A stretch of DNA of 64,000 bases from Agroathelia rolfsii (GCA_018343915.1 JABRWF010000004.1:186001-250000), one strand, 5' to 3'; numbered from the stretch's first letter, positions 34,661-47,446 are shown. Notes: generated by a model from the sequence alone, not told the origin. A program made the numbers and translations.

Positions 34661-37034
34661 CATGTAGCACACCGGCTAACGCAAAATATGTTTCCAGGGC
34701 TTGTTTTATGATTCGGAAAACGCATGTCCATTCAAAGACGGAGGCACCAATTCAAGATATATTAGCATAGTGTTCAGTGTATTATTGAATTGCTAATATA
34801 ATAAGGGCGAGATATCAGTGCCAGCGCCGAGGTCCGAGCATCGCAATCTACATACACATATGTAATCCTTAATCCTGATCTGGCATAGCTATTGTGCTGC
34901 GGGCATAGATACGATTGTACGGGAGAAGGCCGACCTCGGTCTCGATATGAATTGATAGCTTGAGGTGGGAGGGGGAGAGGGGAGCATGATTATTATTCAA
35001 GGCTTCGGGCATGCTTCGGCGGGCTTGGGTGTAAAGCATCATGAATGGTATTCCACCGATCTGGATCAGGATATGATAGTACTGTTTGGTGTGTGCTCTC
35101 ATACTATATATCGATTATATCAGGTAACCAGCTTCCCAAAGCTGGCGGTGCTACTAGCACTTGAAAAGATTCAATTAAATACTGAGCGTATATATCTAGT
35201 ACTAAACATCGAGCTCAGCAATCATATTGCATCATACCTATACATATGCACGATGTTGTGCCCCCACTGGCGTTCTTATGAGGTTCCGCTTAAATTCAGA
35301 GTTGCGACCCATATGGCCGTCTTTGCAGTTGCGCATATACCCACCTAGTACCTAAAAAAAAACGCCGTCCCTCCCTGCCAAGACACTACTCTCAGTTGCC
35401 GCTCCGCTCAGAGCCGCAGGTAAGGAGAAAGAAAGGGGGAAAAAAACCACCGCGCAAGCTAATCGGATATTGTAGCAAACAAAAGCAACTCTATGAACTG
35501 CGGCTGCAAGCAGGCAAAGAAAAAAAAAAGCCCATGGCCCACACTTCCGGTAAAATGTTTGAATGCCGATAGGTTTCTCCCCACCTTCCCTGTTTGGGAA
35601 GCGTCCCCACTGGCATCAAGCTTCAAGACCGCCGCCAACAGGAACTCAAAGGAACACAATGAATACAAAAAAAAATCGCTTCTCAGGCCGTCGTCGGATG
35701 GCGGCTTCGCTTGACTCATCGCTTCTGCTTCAAAACCTCTGATTGAAATTGACAGCACGAATATCTACTTTTGCTGGCTAGGATCCATCCATTTGCGCTT
35801 TACTTTGAGGATACTATTTCTCATATGTTTATATACGCCCCATCCAGGAAACTTCTTGCAATCGATCGAATTCGAGACAAAAACTTTCTTCCCTGTCAGA
35901 TATCTGAGTCATTTTGTCGACTCGGACCCCACCTCATCCCCCCCTCCCCCCAATTTTTTTTCTCACCCGGAACTTACCTGGAAATGATCGATCCACTAGC
36001 GGCAAAAAAAGAGCACACGCAAAGATTCTGTTCTGGACCTTTGTACCATGCCACTCTCGCTCGGATCAAACAAAAAAAAAAAGCGGGTTAAAAGAGCCGC
36101 TGGCCGCAACCGCTAGTAACGCGCCAGCTATATATTATGACATGCCAAGCAAGTGTGGGAGCGGGAGTTCAGACAACTGGACTCTCCAGGCTACATATTT
36201 ATGCAGGCGGCAACGGAAAGAAACGACATTTTTTTTTGAGACATTTGTCCTGTTGTCACACCACCGCCGATGGTGCGCCATACGAATATTACGAGTATAT
36301 ACTGGTACGATAACAGAGTGTATCAGTATAGATGCTCTCTAATTGTAATTACGATTACCAATTTCCAACCAAGTGTGCAAATTCATGCGTGTATGTATGC
36401 ACACATCGATGGTCGTCTTTTACATCGCACGTGCGCATGCGTGCATCGTCTCCAGAGGTTTGGTAAGTTCAGCATGGGCTGATTAAATCGACTCTTCTAA
36501 CTCTTCACATGCACATTTGTTCGCTGGCAAGGCCCCGGCGGTCTGCCGTCGGACACCCCACGGAGGGAGATTCTTAACAATAATGGAAAGAAACTGTAGA
36601 TATTTATTTTGATTCGAAAAAATAATATATAATATCAGCATAGGTTCCTCAACAGGCCTCGGCCCCCCCCCCAGTCACCTATAGGTGGCAGGCCATATAC
36701 AAGTGCCTCAAGCTCTCTTTTTTTTTTTTTTTTCTCTCTCCTTAAACGCACCCCGCGGAGCACAATGGACAACTAGAAAATCAATTCCCATGGGCATAAA
36801 AATAAGTCCGAAAAAGCCGAACAGACTAACTTCGCTAGTGTTTCTTGGCCCACACGGATCCCCGGAACTTGTATACGAAACTAATTCTCCATTCTGGGCT
36901 TAGCTACAGTAGATAGACTGCGTAAGAATTCTTTGCACGAGGCTCTTCAGGTTGAAGCCATACAGGGAAACAAACAACGACACGTAAAGAAAGAGGCTCG
37001 AATTCAAGTTGAAGCGGCAGATATGTATCACTGG

Positions 37035-37073
<39 letters not shown>
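37035..37073. repeat. (CAT)n microsatellite
   Basis: About thirteen uninterrupted CAT units. Confidence 0.95.
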
Positions 37074-37074
<1 letters not shown>

Positions 37075-39108
37075 GGCCGCGGTTTTTGCATGAGAAGAAT
37101 CAGGATATCGATCCATCAGTGCTGCATCCCTGTGGAGACAAGATCCGGAGGCGAGACTAAAGGCCTGGGCGGTACCAGAGGGGGGTACCCCAGATGCAGG
37201 AACAACCAAAAGATGTGATTGCGATACGGACTCGTGTATTACAGGATTTGGAAGTGCAGTGCCGCAAGGCGGCCCGAAAGGTTGGCCAGAGGTGGGGTGG
37301 GTTTCATTCAAGTATGAAATACCAGATGAAGTACTGAATACTGAAGCGGTACTGAGGCTTCTAACAAGTTGGTGTTGCTGATGATCGAGGGATACAGAAA
37401 GTCCAGAAAAAGCACGGTGGCATTAATGCTGGCAGTATTTATTTTTTTTCGGAGAGAGAAGAAGTCAGCATTGGCTTAAGTAACAAGGATTTGGATTTCG
37501 TTCCATATCAAACTTGTCAAAATGGTGTTCTGTTACACGATTCAAGTGGCATGAACCAGATTTTCAGGCCTTTAGTTGGACAAATCTTGGTGCCAGTGCC
37601 CTGTGCCCCAGGCTGCGGCCCATTTCAATATCTAGTGACCGATATATGAATTCAAGTTCAAGTCTATATGCGCGGGGATAAGGCTTGCAACAGCCCGTGG
37701 AGTAGACCGCATGTCAAGTGCCTAGACATTCACATAAAGCGTTAATGTTAATGGGATAACCGTCAAGACGATCCAACGAGAAACCACAAATCCAAGGCAA
37801 GTGTCTGCTAAATGTCTGATTCTCGCGGGTTTCAGATGGTTTAAACATACCGAAAGCATTCCAGAATACGACAGCAGAGTCAGAAAGTAACCAATCCATT
37901 GGTATGAAATCCTAGCGCCGGTTTGATAAGAAGAATATATAATATTTTCCAGTCTATTCAAAGCATCGGCACTAAGGAAATCTCTGTAAAGTGGTACACA
38001 AAGAAACGAAGGACAGAACGTTGCTATCGGTCGTTTTAACTGAGTCAGAGCTTGAGAAATCAGACCATCAATTCATCATCTCCGCAAAGTAAAGGCCCGT
38101 CGAAGAGCGGTGTCAGGGGGAATGGGCAGCATAGACACAGGAACAGTCAAAATGCATGTGTTGGGTATGTGTCTCCAGCAGACGGCGGCGGTAGAATTCC
38201 GCGTTGCACCCCGAAAAATCGGTCAGAGTGGAGTAAGTTTTAGACGAGTCAGCATTACTGAAGTGCATTTGGAAGGATTGGTGCTGATGATCTAGAGTGG
38301 TTGAGAGAGTAGCATCAGCAATTACCAGTAGTCCATTCAATGATTGGATGCGTGGTATGCATTACCAAGCTCAAACCTTGTAGCTTTCTGGTTAAGCAAC
38401 AATCGTTTCCTTGCGCAAAAAGAAGACCTCGCATACAGCCTGTATCATTGTTAGCCGTCTCGCTATTTCGTTATAGCGGAGATAACGCCCACAACAACCA
38501 TTGTCAGACCTGGTTGCTTAGGTCGCAGGCTGGAATATCACATCAAGCGAAAGAAGGAGGGATTAAGAAAAAAAATCAAGAGGCGCATCGAGCAGATAAC
38601 AAACACATGCCTGATTCGTATATCCGAGTAGCAGCTGAGCGGCGTAAAGCCTACTTTCCCCATGCGCGCAAATAACAACTTGAAGCGGTGGGGGGTCATC
38701 CTACAAAATCCACACTTTGGTTCTTTCCAGACGCCACTTGTATAAATCGCATATCCAAACAAAAAAAAAGAGGAAACGGAAATGCATTGTTTGGTCGTCT
38801 ATCAATCACATACATACTGGTAGAGCCCTAGGACCCACTGAAACCTGGCCTGACCATTGCCTTCGGATGGGGCAGACCAAGCCGACGGCGAAGCATGAGC
38901 GGGGCGGACGATGGCAGATCAGGCCATATGGCGCGGAAGCAAAAAGTGCGGGGAAATGACGTAGCGACTCCCGATATCCGGATCCAACGATTGTCTAAGC
39001 AGTAGCAAAGTTTCTACAATTCAGTACTCGAACAACAGAGTTGATAGACAGTTGGCAACTTTAGGGATAGTTCAACGTATCGTTATCATCGTCACCATCA
39101 TATCATTA

Positions 39109-40888
39109 TCATTCCATTTTTCTCTTCATCCCAGTAAGCACAGCCCTAGGAGCGCCAATCAAGATAGCGCTATCGTCTGCATTCCATCCATTAGATTCCA
39201 AGGCTTGAATGAAACCGGGAAAGTGCTGTGAGACAATTTGATAGCTCCTCTCGAGGACGTCATTCGCTTGCGCCAATTTCTCCTTCTGGTTACTGACCCC
39301 GTCCTTGTAAATCGCATATGCGACTTCATACCCATGGACCCAAGCTTTGAGGACATCTCGAGGACTATACCCGTCTCGGAGACAGACATGAAGCCTGCCG
39401 CCTGCATCCGCACACAATATATATGCTTCATCGGCTGGTGCAAACATTCTCTCCATTCCTGTTTCTCCGTGCTTGTTGGACATCGTCTTTCCGCCCAATA
39501 CGTCGGAGAGAGCAGACCCAACGGAACAGGAGCCGATGACATCCCCTGTTTCGGATTCGCGCAGCTGGCCCAGAAAGAGATCATGGATGTGAGGCAACAA
39601 ACTCTCTCGTTTTGCCATATGTGCTGGTGTTAGAATACCCTTTGCAGGCCCACCGTTTAAGGATGCGCGGTATGTTGCCCACTGAACTTGTGCTCGTCGG
39701 CGGTTTAGAGAACGCAGTGCAACGCGAGAGATGGCCACGTAATTCAAAACAAGATGGCAGGCGAGCAGGATGAACAAGACGGTATATGTTGACCATTTCG
39801 TCTTGAGATAGGGCACGATCAGTGTTCCAAGCTGAATAACAATTTCATGAGCACAGTTGGCTCCGGGAAAATGGAGGGAAAGGGACACACAAGCATTCCA
39901 GCTAAACTTAATACCGTTTCCTTGCTCCCATCTTTAGCATTCAGGTCACCAACGTCGCCCGACCCCGACCCAGGAGGACTAGCGAAATGCAGCGTCAGAG
40001 CTGCTTTCGAGCCTCCAGCGCAGACACCGCACACGGCCCTGAGAACGCCGCTCGTGCATAGAGCTAAGATCCGTAGTGTCGGAGAAGGTAGTAAAGGTAG
40101 GGACAGTGACTTGAGTAGAGGAGAAACGGAATCAAGGGCGATAGCTCCATCGTTTAGTATGTCGGCTAGGAATCGAAAGACCTTGGCTTCTGGTACAAGA
40201 GATGTCCCCAGATATAAACCGCCCACAATAGCTATAGTTCATTCATGAGTAAAGAATCGCTTTTGGATAATAACAATAAAAAGGTGTTCCTACTTGCCAG
40301 TCTGCCTAAGGCATCTTGTGAAACTGAGAGTAGTAGAGCGGAGGTGGCTGATGCAGATTGATCACCAACACCGAATGCTAGAATATTTTATAAGTAATGC
40401 GCTGTTGGATTAATGCGTGTTATACGTACCTTCAAGGGTAGCCCGGGAAGCAATAAGACTAGCGAGCGAGCTGCAGAAAGCCTGGAGAGCATTGAAAATT
40501 TGATATCTGTGCAGCGGGCGACTAGCTTGAGCAAAAACATCTTCATGAGTCAGAATTAAATATGACGCACTGTAAATAATCTAGAAAGATGCTTCAATAA
40601 CGAAAACATGTAGCCTGAACATGGTCGAACTGACCATCTGTGACACTTTGCGGATACCCTGCCGGCAGGAATGCTTTTGCAAGAGCTTGCGTCAACCCCG
40701 GGCGAATAGTCTGTGCGGGGTTTCCTGCAAAGCTTTTCTCTACGATTCGATGGGTGTTCGGCTGTTGGAACGGTGGTGCACTGGAATAAGCGATATTTCC
40801 TGGGTGAAACTTGCAGGAACATAGCACAAACATCTATCTCAAAAGATAATGTAGTCCCGGTGTCGTCTTTCTCGGATATGAGAAGCAT
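39109..40888 (-). CDS. RUS family (DUF647) protein
   Basis: Homologue of the ROOT UVB SENSITIVE / RUSF1 family, membrane-associated proteins of unclear biochemical role. Family landmarks appear in order. They are RPGLTQALAKAFLPAGYPQS, a RYQIFNALQAFCSSLASLIA helix, and AFGVGDQSASATSALLLSVS. QDALGRLASIVGGLYLGTSL and AKVFRFLADILNDGAIALDS follow. GGSKAALTLHFASP and LNAKDGSKETVLSLAGML match the family's 'SKAALT.HFA...N..D..AKDGSQET' signature. The C-terminal part holds hydrophobic helices and ends TGMKRKME. The start is uncertain: MLLISEKDDTGTTLSFEID from 40888 resembles family N-termini but reads in a different frame from the following FHPGNIAYSSAPP. A separate ATG at 40833 is in frame with the latter. 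Confidence 0.88.
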
Positions 40889-41078
40889 GTTTTCTATTGG
40901 TGGTGAGCGATGTCGTAGGTGAGTGCGTGTAAAGCACTGGTGCGAACTTGAAGTTGTTTATGTACATCATGGTTGGATAACAAAACCCAGGTGCTTGATT
41001 GCATACGTCACAAACCTAGCCTTAGCCTTGTTTGTTTACCAAGGCCCGGGCCTGCGCTCAGTCTTACATCCATCCATC
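40889..41078. promoter_or_regulatory. Compact bidirectional promoter RUS / GPN2
   Basis: Only 190 bases separate the two outward-facing start codons, so one short region must drive both genes. No clear TATA box was seen. Confidence 0.6.
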
Positions 41079-42279
41079 ATGCCCTTTGGAGAAATTGTCT
41101 GCGGTTCACCTGGAAGTGGGAAATCGACATACTGCTATGGAAAATCACAGCTTTTCACTGCCCTTAATCGACCCCTCTCCATCGTCAATCTCGACCCAGC
41201 AAACGAAAATATTCCATACCCATGCGCGGTCGACATCGCCGAGCTCATTACACTTCAAGATGCCATGGAGGCACATGGCCTGGGTCCAAACGGTGGCATG
41301 CTCTATTGTATGGAGTATTTGGAGGCGAACTTCGACTGGCTTGAAGAAAAGCTTGCTGCTCTGGGCAAGGACGCATATATCTTGTTTGATCTACCAGGGC
41401 AGGTAGAATTAAGCACAAACCACGATAGTGTGAAACGGATCGTGAGCAAGCTGACAAAATTGGGATTTCGGGTGCGCTTGTTTTTGTTTTTATTCTTGTG
41501 TGTTCCCAGAAGTTATCCAAAATGCTGACTCCGTCGTTGAACAAGGGTTAGCTGGCAGCGGTACACTTGTGCGATGCCCACTATGTAACGGATGCGGCCA
41601 AGTACATATCCGTAGTCCTCCTTTCCCTACGAACCATGCTTCATCTTGAGCTCCCACACATCAATGTTCTTTCCAAAGTCGATCTAATAACACAATACGG
41701 TGATCTGGGTAGGGTTTGCATATGTTACTCACTCGTCACAGATTCTCATGGCATCTGTAGATTTCAATCTGGACTTTTATACTGAAGTCCAAGATCTGTC
41801 GTACTTAGAGAATGCGCTCTCAGCTGCCACACCGAGATTCTCGGCGCTGAACATGGCTATGATCTCTCTAATCGAAGATTACGGCCTCGTGGGATTCGAA
41901 ACACTGGCTGTCGAGGCGAGTAGTGCTCAATGGTTGTCTTTGCTGATTACTCATGATACATTTACAGGATAAAAACTCCATGCTCAATCTAACACACACT
42001 ATAGATCGTGCCACAGGATACGTCTTTGTACCTCCTACTACTGCCGGCCTCCCAGAAGGGACTGTCAATAACCCCTCTGCGCCCGCAGCTGAGCGCGCAA
42101 ATGCTTATGGCCTATTCGCAAGTGCCGCCGGACAACTGCGGGGACCAGGGAGTGACGTGAGAGACGTGCAAGAAAGATGGATAGATGCGCGGGATGTATG
42201 GGATGCTTGGGAGAAGAAAAAATGGCGCGAAGAAGGTGAACAGGTCCGCAGAATGGCGGAGGAAGCTTCCAAACCATGA
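41079..42279 (+). CDS. GPN2: GPN-loop GTPase 2
   Basis: GPN GTPases help RNA polymerase II assembly and nuclear import. The start at 41079 gives [19 protein letters not shown], with the P-loop. Then come [16 protein letters not shown], the defining GPN loop [17 protein letters not shown], and the G3 motif [16 protein letters not shown]. After an intron of about 75 nt from near 41473, the frame resumes with [20 protein letters not shown]. The G4 motif is [16 protein letters not shown]. Two further short introns follow, before [10 protein letters not shown] and before [20 protein letters not shown]. The C-terminus is charged ([20 protein letters not shown]). The pattern fits GPN2 better than GPN1 or GPN3. 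The gene appears intact. Confidence 0.93.
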
Positions 42280-42560
42280 GCGTCAGAAAGTAGCACTGAT
42301 GGAAATACAAAATCGAGTGGTAATGTTGGATTTGCGAGGTAGCTAAATTTAACCTATCTATGCACTACATGTAACTAGGCTTGTAAATTGTATGTAATAC
42401 CAACCTTTCTGTTTAGTAGATAATCACCAATTGTGCTTGAACCTGAATCGTGAAAACTAAGTATACGATATCCAACAGCGCGAGGTTAAATTTGAATATC
42501 CAAACTCATTCAGCTCCTATATTCTAGATGAGGCTGAAATGTAAATTACAGCAATCAAGT
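42280..42560. other. Convergent 3' region GPN2 / TDG
   Basis: About 280 AT-rich bases between two convergent stop codons. No gene was seen. Confidence 0.5.
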
Positions 42561-44112
42561 TTATGATATGAATGATTCAATCCGAATAGGTGTTAAGCTG
42601 CTGGTATCGAACGTGCCCTGTTTAACTTCAAGCAAGCACGAATATAGCTTAGCGAACCAAGCAGCTTTATCAGAGCGCTGCAACGTAAAAATCAGTGAGT
42701 ACATGACTATGGAAAATAAGGGATAACAAACCTTATACCCCGTCACACGGCCCGATGTGCTAGGGACCACAAAGAACAATGTCTCTCTGGCGTTGGTGCT
42801 GGTCAAGCCAAGCTCAGCAAGGTCCTGCGAGCTAAGAAGTTTTAGACCCTCGCCTTCGTCTTCCTGTTTCAAAGGCACTTCTGCTGTCTCTTCTTTGATC
42901 ATGTCACGCGTAGTCGCAAGTGCCTGAATTGCTTCGTTTTCCTCGGCGTCATTTGATAACGATTCCAAAGAAGCTGGCTCCAGCGATAATGGTGAATGAA
43001 CCAACTTGTAAGCTCTAAGTCCAACCGGCTCTTGTTTTGGCGTTTGCTGGGAACCAGAGCCCAGCTTGGAAGGGCCAGACACTGGTGGATGCCGCAGTGT
43101 CTTTTTGATGACATATTCAATCGAATCCCAGATGCCGATGCCGACGAAACATACAAAGAGTGGCTTGAACTTTGAGAACTTTGCCAGCAGGCCGGGAACA
43201 GCAGCTCTTCGCTCCGAGACAGACAGTTCGGATTGCTAGTATAAAAGACGGAATTTGAGATACCCGCGCATAAGGTTCATAAGCTCAGGTGATACCTACC
43301 TCAATAGATGGACGATCTACAAGATTTGTCTACGTAACATACCATACACAAGTTAAATAAGAATTAGATTCATATGTGAAAAAGACTGGACAGTAACTCA
43401 CTAAGCCAAGATTGTATGTGGAAGGAAGCGTCCAATCTACGGATGGATGCAATTGCTCCGGGGTAAATCCCCCTCTGAATATGAAGAATATGGCATTAGA
43501 TTTAAGCCAAAGAATATTGCCAAGAGATGTTAATGTTGCTACGCACTGATGCAAGCACCACCAAAAATGATTAGTTGGGTTCGCAAAATGATGTCCATCG
43601 CTGGCACTTTTGTACCCGGGATTAATTCCACAGAAGACGACTATTTCAAGTAAGGCAAGCGTAAGACAGATGTTTCCATTCAGCTACGACATAGTGAGTA
43701 TAATACCGTCTAGGTCATCTTGTAGGTAGTCTTGCACGAGCCCCAGGTGGGCATAAACAGAGGGTTCAGCATATCCCCTGGCTTTCTTCGTCTTGGAGCT
43801 TTTCTTGGCTTTGGATTGATCATCCTCCGTGTCAACCGGTCGTGAGCGCTTAGGAGTAATGTGAGATGCGCCGGTAGTAAGACTTCGATTCGTGCTGCTA
43901 GAGTGACTTGATAGGGTTGCGGGTTTTTCTACATTGCTTCGAGTCTTGGAGGTTCCATTGGCAGCATAACTACGAGATGAACTAGATTTATTTGAAGACT
44001 GGAATGAAAATCGATTCAAGGACAATTTAAAGGAATTTAGCCCTTTATTGTTGCTTAGTAGAGATCCCTGGTTTGTATCATCATCGACATCAACAGACTC
44101 TGGAGATTGCAT
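42561..44112 (-). CDS. G/T mismatch-specific thymine/uracil DNA glycosylase (TDG/MUG family)
   Basis: Base-excision repair glycosylase of the MUG/TDG branch of the uracil-DNA glycosylase superfamily, acting on G:T and G:U mismatches. The start at 44112 opens a Ser/Lys-rich N-terminal region with nuclear-localisation-like KKSSKTKKARG. The domain starts with YAHLGLVQDYL, then VVFCGINPGYKSASDGHHFA, which contains the active-site motif GINPG, and NPTNHFWWCLHQ. Further exons give GFTPEQLHPSVDW, then LLAKFSKFKPLFVCFVGIGI and WDSIEYVIKKTL. The second catalytic-loop motif is VVPSTSGRVTGYK, preceded by an insertion of about 105 residues rich in Glu, Ser and Lys. The C-terminus DKAAWFAKLYSCLLEV fits the final family helix. 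The essential motifs look intact. Confidence 0.9.
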
Positions 44113-44861
44113 TTACAAGGGCTTCAGCTTCAGCCGACAGGAAGAAGAGTTAGTCGGATACTATTACATAAGCCGTGTCATTCAAAACCAACGAAAAGCG
44201 AAAAGACAATCATGCCAAGTTACGCCACTAAATTCCATTCAGGTGTGAGGCCTGCTAAGCCTTTCTGAAGCATTATGTAGGCTATCTAAGTGGACTCTGA
44301 TGTGGCATAATTCTCATATTCGATGGCATGCAGATATCATTCGCATCTATTTCTTTCGGCTTTAACACCCGTGACGACAGATCCAAACTCGCGAGTCATC
44401 AAGCAAGGGTAACGATATGAAACCACCTTAAACTCAATCTATAAACACATGCGAATGTTTGAATGCTTTGACTGCACTCAGAGAAAGAGAATTTATAATG
44501 ACGTTAACAGTGTTTCAGTTTTTCGATCCTAAGCTCCGGACACGAACCCATGACTTGATTGTATTCACCGACTTGACTTTTTTTGTAAGCGTACATTCTT
44601 GCACATCTCTTTCGGCCATCTTTGAAGATTCCTTGGTCCACTTGATCTGAATCAGGTGCATGTATTATTTTCTTGGAATCATTTGTTCATGCGGTAGTTA
44701 CTCTGTGGCTCTACCATTGGGAAATCAGGGTCACACCGATGCACCGCAGCAAGAATTGTTCTGCCTGAAAATGGTCCGCGACAATTCCGCCTCTCAAGGG
44801 GCTGCTCCTGGTTAAAATAGCACGTTTTTGCTAAAAGTCGACAACCCTTGCGGTCACAACC
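44113..44861. promoter_or_regulatory. Divergent promoter region TDG / MFS transporter
   Basis: About 750 bases between outward-facing start codons. Short open frames are present without recognisable motifs. No specific element was identified. Confidence 0.45.
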
Positions 44862-46886
44862 ATGACGGAAGAATATCCCCTCCAAAACCTGAGCTTGAGT
44901 AGCGATTCGTCCGCTGTGGTTCCAGAACACCTCACAAACCCAGAACGTCACAACGATACTCCTCATGAATCCGCTGAAAGACTGACCTTCGATACCAGTG
45001 ATAGTATCCTTGGCGGAAATGGATCTTCACTAGCCCCGGTGGACCGTGGTTTCGGGGCTTATTCCTTTGTGAGTTGCAAGACGCCTAGGACTTATTACAA
45101 TCTTTTGACACAGCTGTCCTTCCTCTTTTCAATCAGCTGGCAGGTGCATTCATTGTCGAGATCATCGTCTGGGGTAAGAAGAAGGGGAACAAATATCGGA
45201 ATTGGTAATTAACCGATGCTGTATTACATTAGGCTTCCCCAGTTCATTCGGTGTGATTCTGGAGGCCTATCTGCGAGATCCAACCTTGTCTTCACAGAAG
45301 GGTGCTTCCACTCTACTACCGCTTATTGGTACATTAAGTTCTGGTCTAGCCAATTGCCTGCGTTAGTATTTCTGCCTTGCATATATGTCTTGCTCTTGCT
45401 CAAATGTTTAGTAGTCGTCATCGTGAATCCACTTGCGACGAAGTATCCTGAATCTCGTCAGCCGATGACATGGGTCGGCGGCTTCCTTTGCGTCTTTAGC
45501 TTACTCGGTGCTAGCTTTGTGAAAGATGTATGTCACACTCATTCACCTTTATTCAGGTTCAAAGTATGAAAGATGAGTTACACAGGTCAAGGCGTTGGTG
45601 GCACTACAAGGCGTTTTATATTCAATCGGTGGAAGTAAGCATTTAATTTATTGCGGTTTTCCCCCACCAAGTACTTAAGAGAATACTCTCTAGCATTAGT
45701 ATATGCGCCCTGCCTATCGCTGGTTCCCGAATGGTTTGTTGCCAAACGTGGCTTAGCCCTTGGGGTACTCTTTGCAGGTAGAGTTAGCTTTACTTCTGTC
45801 AGGCCATTTTCTAAAGAGGAAACAGGTACCGCTGCCGGAGGACTGATCCTACCCCTTATACTTTCCCCACTTCTTGAAAAGTTAGGGCCTTACAAAGCAT
45901 TGAGAATACTCTCTGCAGGATTTGCCGTAGTACTGCTTCCTGTGACTCCTTTCATACGTGGACGCCTGCCCATCAGCCGAGTTCATGGACCTGCTACCAG
46001 ATCGTCCAGCGGCCTTTTCTATTTCAAAAAGAGATTGTTTTGGATATTGTTGACAATCAATACACTACAGGGGCTAGCGTAAGTCTAAACGTTCGCTATA
46101 TAGTCAACAGCTTGTTCTGAATTTAAGTCCAGGTACAACATACCCCTGGCTTGGTTGCCTAGTGAGTTTATTTTATTTGCGTTGTGTCATCCTAAAATTG
46201 TAATGCATCCCCATAGCGTTTGCCAGCGCTCTAAATCTTAGCAACACAAAGTCCTCTCTAACCTTGTCACTCTTGAACGGCAAGTAAATTCCCCTATAAA
46301 TTATGCAAGAGTAATCTTTCTTAACGGATTGAATCCAGGTGCATCCCTTACCGGCAGGATCATTGTTGGCCTATTATCCGATCGATTCAATCCTTGGCTC
46401 TTAGCCTTTGGAATAACTGGGCTCACTTCAGTTATTACTTTCATTCTCTGGGGCATACTTGCCCGCTCGTTTGCTACGCTCGTAGTATATTCGCTCACGT
46501 ATGGCGCCATAGCTGCTGGTTGGCCTATTCTCTTCTTCTCCTTTGTCAAACCACTGGCTAGTACGTCAATGAATCCGTGCCTTGCAATCCGTAATCATGT
46601 GTCTCTAACCATTGCGTATACAGAGGATGATCACATAGCCGTATCCTCCATCTTCGGCTACCTATCCCTCACCACGGGCATAAGCAGCATTCTCTCGACC
46701 CCTATCGCAACCTCGCTGCAGCACAACGCCCACATATTGCACTCGGCGAAAAAGTTTGGATTTGGTGTCGATAACGGACGCTACGCTTCGATGATCATGT
46801 TCATAGGCTCTTGCTACGCGGCTGCCGCACTTTCCTCTGCACTTGGCTGGTGGAGTAGAGGGACTCACTCAAGGGGTTCAGATTAG
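44862..46886 (+). CDS. MFS transporter, monocarboxylate (MCT/MCH5)-like
   Basis: A 12-helix major facilitator. A cytosolic N-terminal tail (MTEEYPLQNLSLSSDSSAVV) leads to VDRGFGAYSF, then LAGAFIVEIIVWGFPSSFGV, the typical opening of fungal MCT-like proteins. Further exons give STLLPLIGTLSSGL, VVVIVNPLATKYP and WVGGFLCVFSLLGASFVKD. The central family stretch reads CLSLVPEWFVAKRGLALGVL, with FAGTAAGGLILPLILSPLLE after an intron. The C-terminal half has GASLTGRIIVGLLSDRFNPW, which is the MFS 'GR...G..sDr' loop, and GAIAAGWPILFFSFVKPLA. Many short introns were inferred by eye; each join restores a hydrophobic helix. The relatives include riboflavin and monocarboxylate carriers; the substrate cannot be read from sequence. 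No lesion was seen. Confidence 0.85.
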
Positions 46887-47446
46887 CTTTCTGCTCACCC
46901 GAACTGGCGTAATGTCATGGAAGGAAATATCATTAACAGTAAGAACGCAACAATAAGAATCCTTACAACCGTGCCGCAGCCTTCTTACATCGATAGACCA
47001 TTTATCAGCACTAGATGACTACATATATGTCGTATTTAGACGTAGAACCAAAGTAGCTTCGCCTTCTTGCTCGAGTTAAAACATCCTCTTAATTGATTGA
47101 ATGCGTCTTCTGAATGCAACTTCCAGGGTTCTTAAGATAAGATAAGTATTTATCTGTAAGAATATATCCTACAAATGTGGGTATGAGAGATTGCTTCCGA
47201 TATCGAGGGTGTCGTAAGATCGATGCCATGGCCAAAGTGCTTTTGACTGCAATACATTTCTTACTAGGAGTAACAGAAGAGCTACATTGAGATAACGTCA
47301 ACTATACGTTCAAAACCGGTTAATTATTCGTCTTCATAGTTTGAACTCTTTACGTAGTGAATTAACGGCGCCTAGAAATACAAATACAGAAAGAACAGTA
47401 TAAATGAAATAACATCGACAGAGAAAACGACAGCATGTCAGTATAT
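46887..47446. other. Convergent 3' region MFS / Brr2
   Basis: About 560 AT-rich bases between two convergent stop codons, with no gene recognised. Confidence 0.5.

Larger units (their letters stand above)
33185..39108. other. Gene-poor tract of about 5.9 kb with microsatellites
   Basis: Open frames here are short, overlap in several frames and carry no motif I recognise. Trinucleotide repeats lie at 34043-34077, 34618-34660 and 37035-37073. Homopolymers lie at 36719-36733 and around 35519-35530. It is far longer than other intergenic gaps in this window. A hydrophobic minus-strand frame at 37722-37961 has no recognised family. Confidence 0.5.

Noticed and set aside
37722..37961. A hydrophobic 79-codon minus-strand frame
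   Set aside because: It lacks any family signature and flanking splice support, and the frame overlaps a second one; not enough to call a gene.
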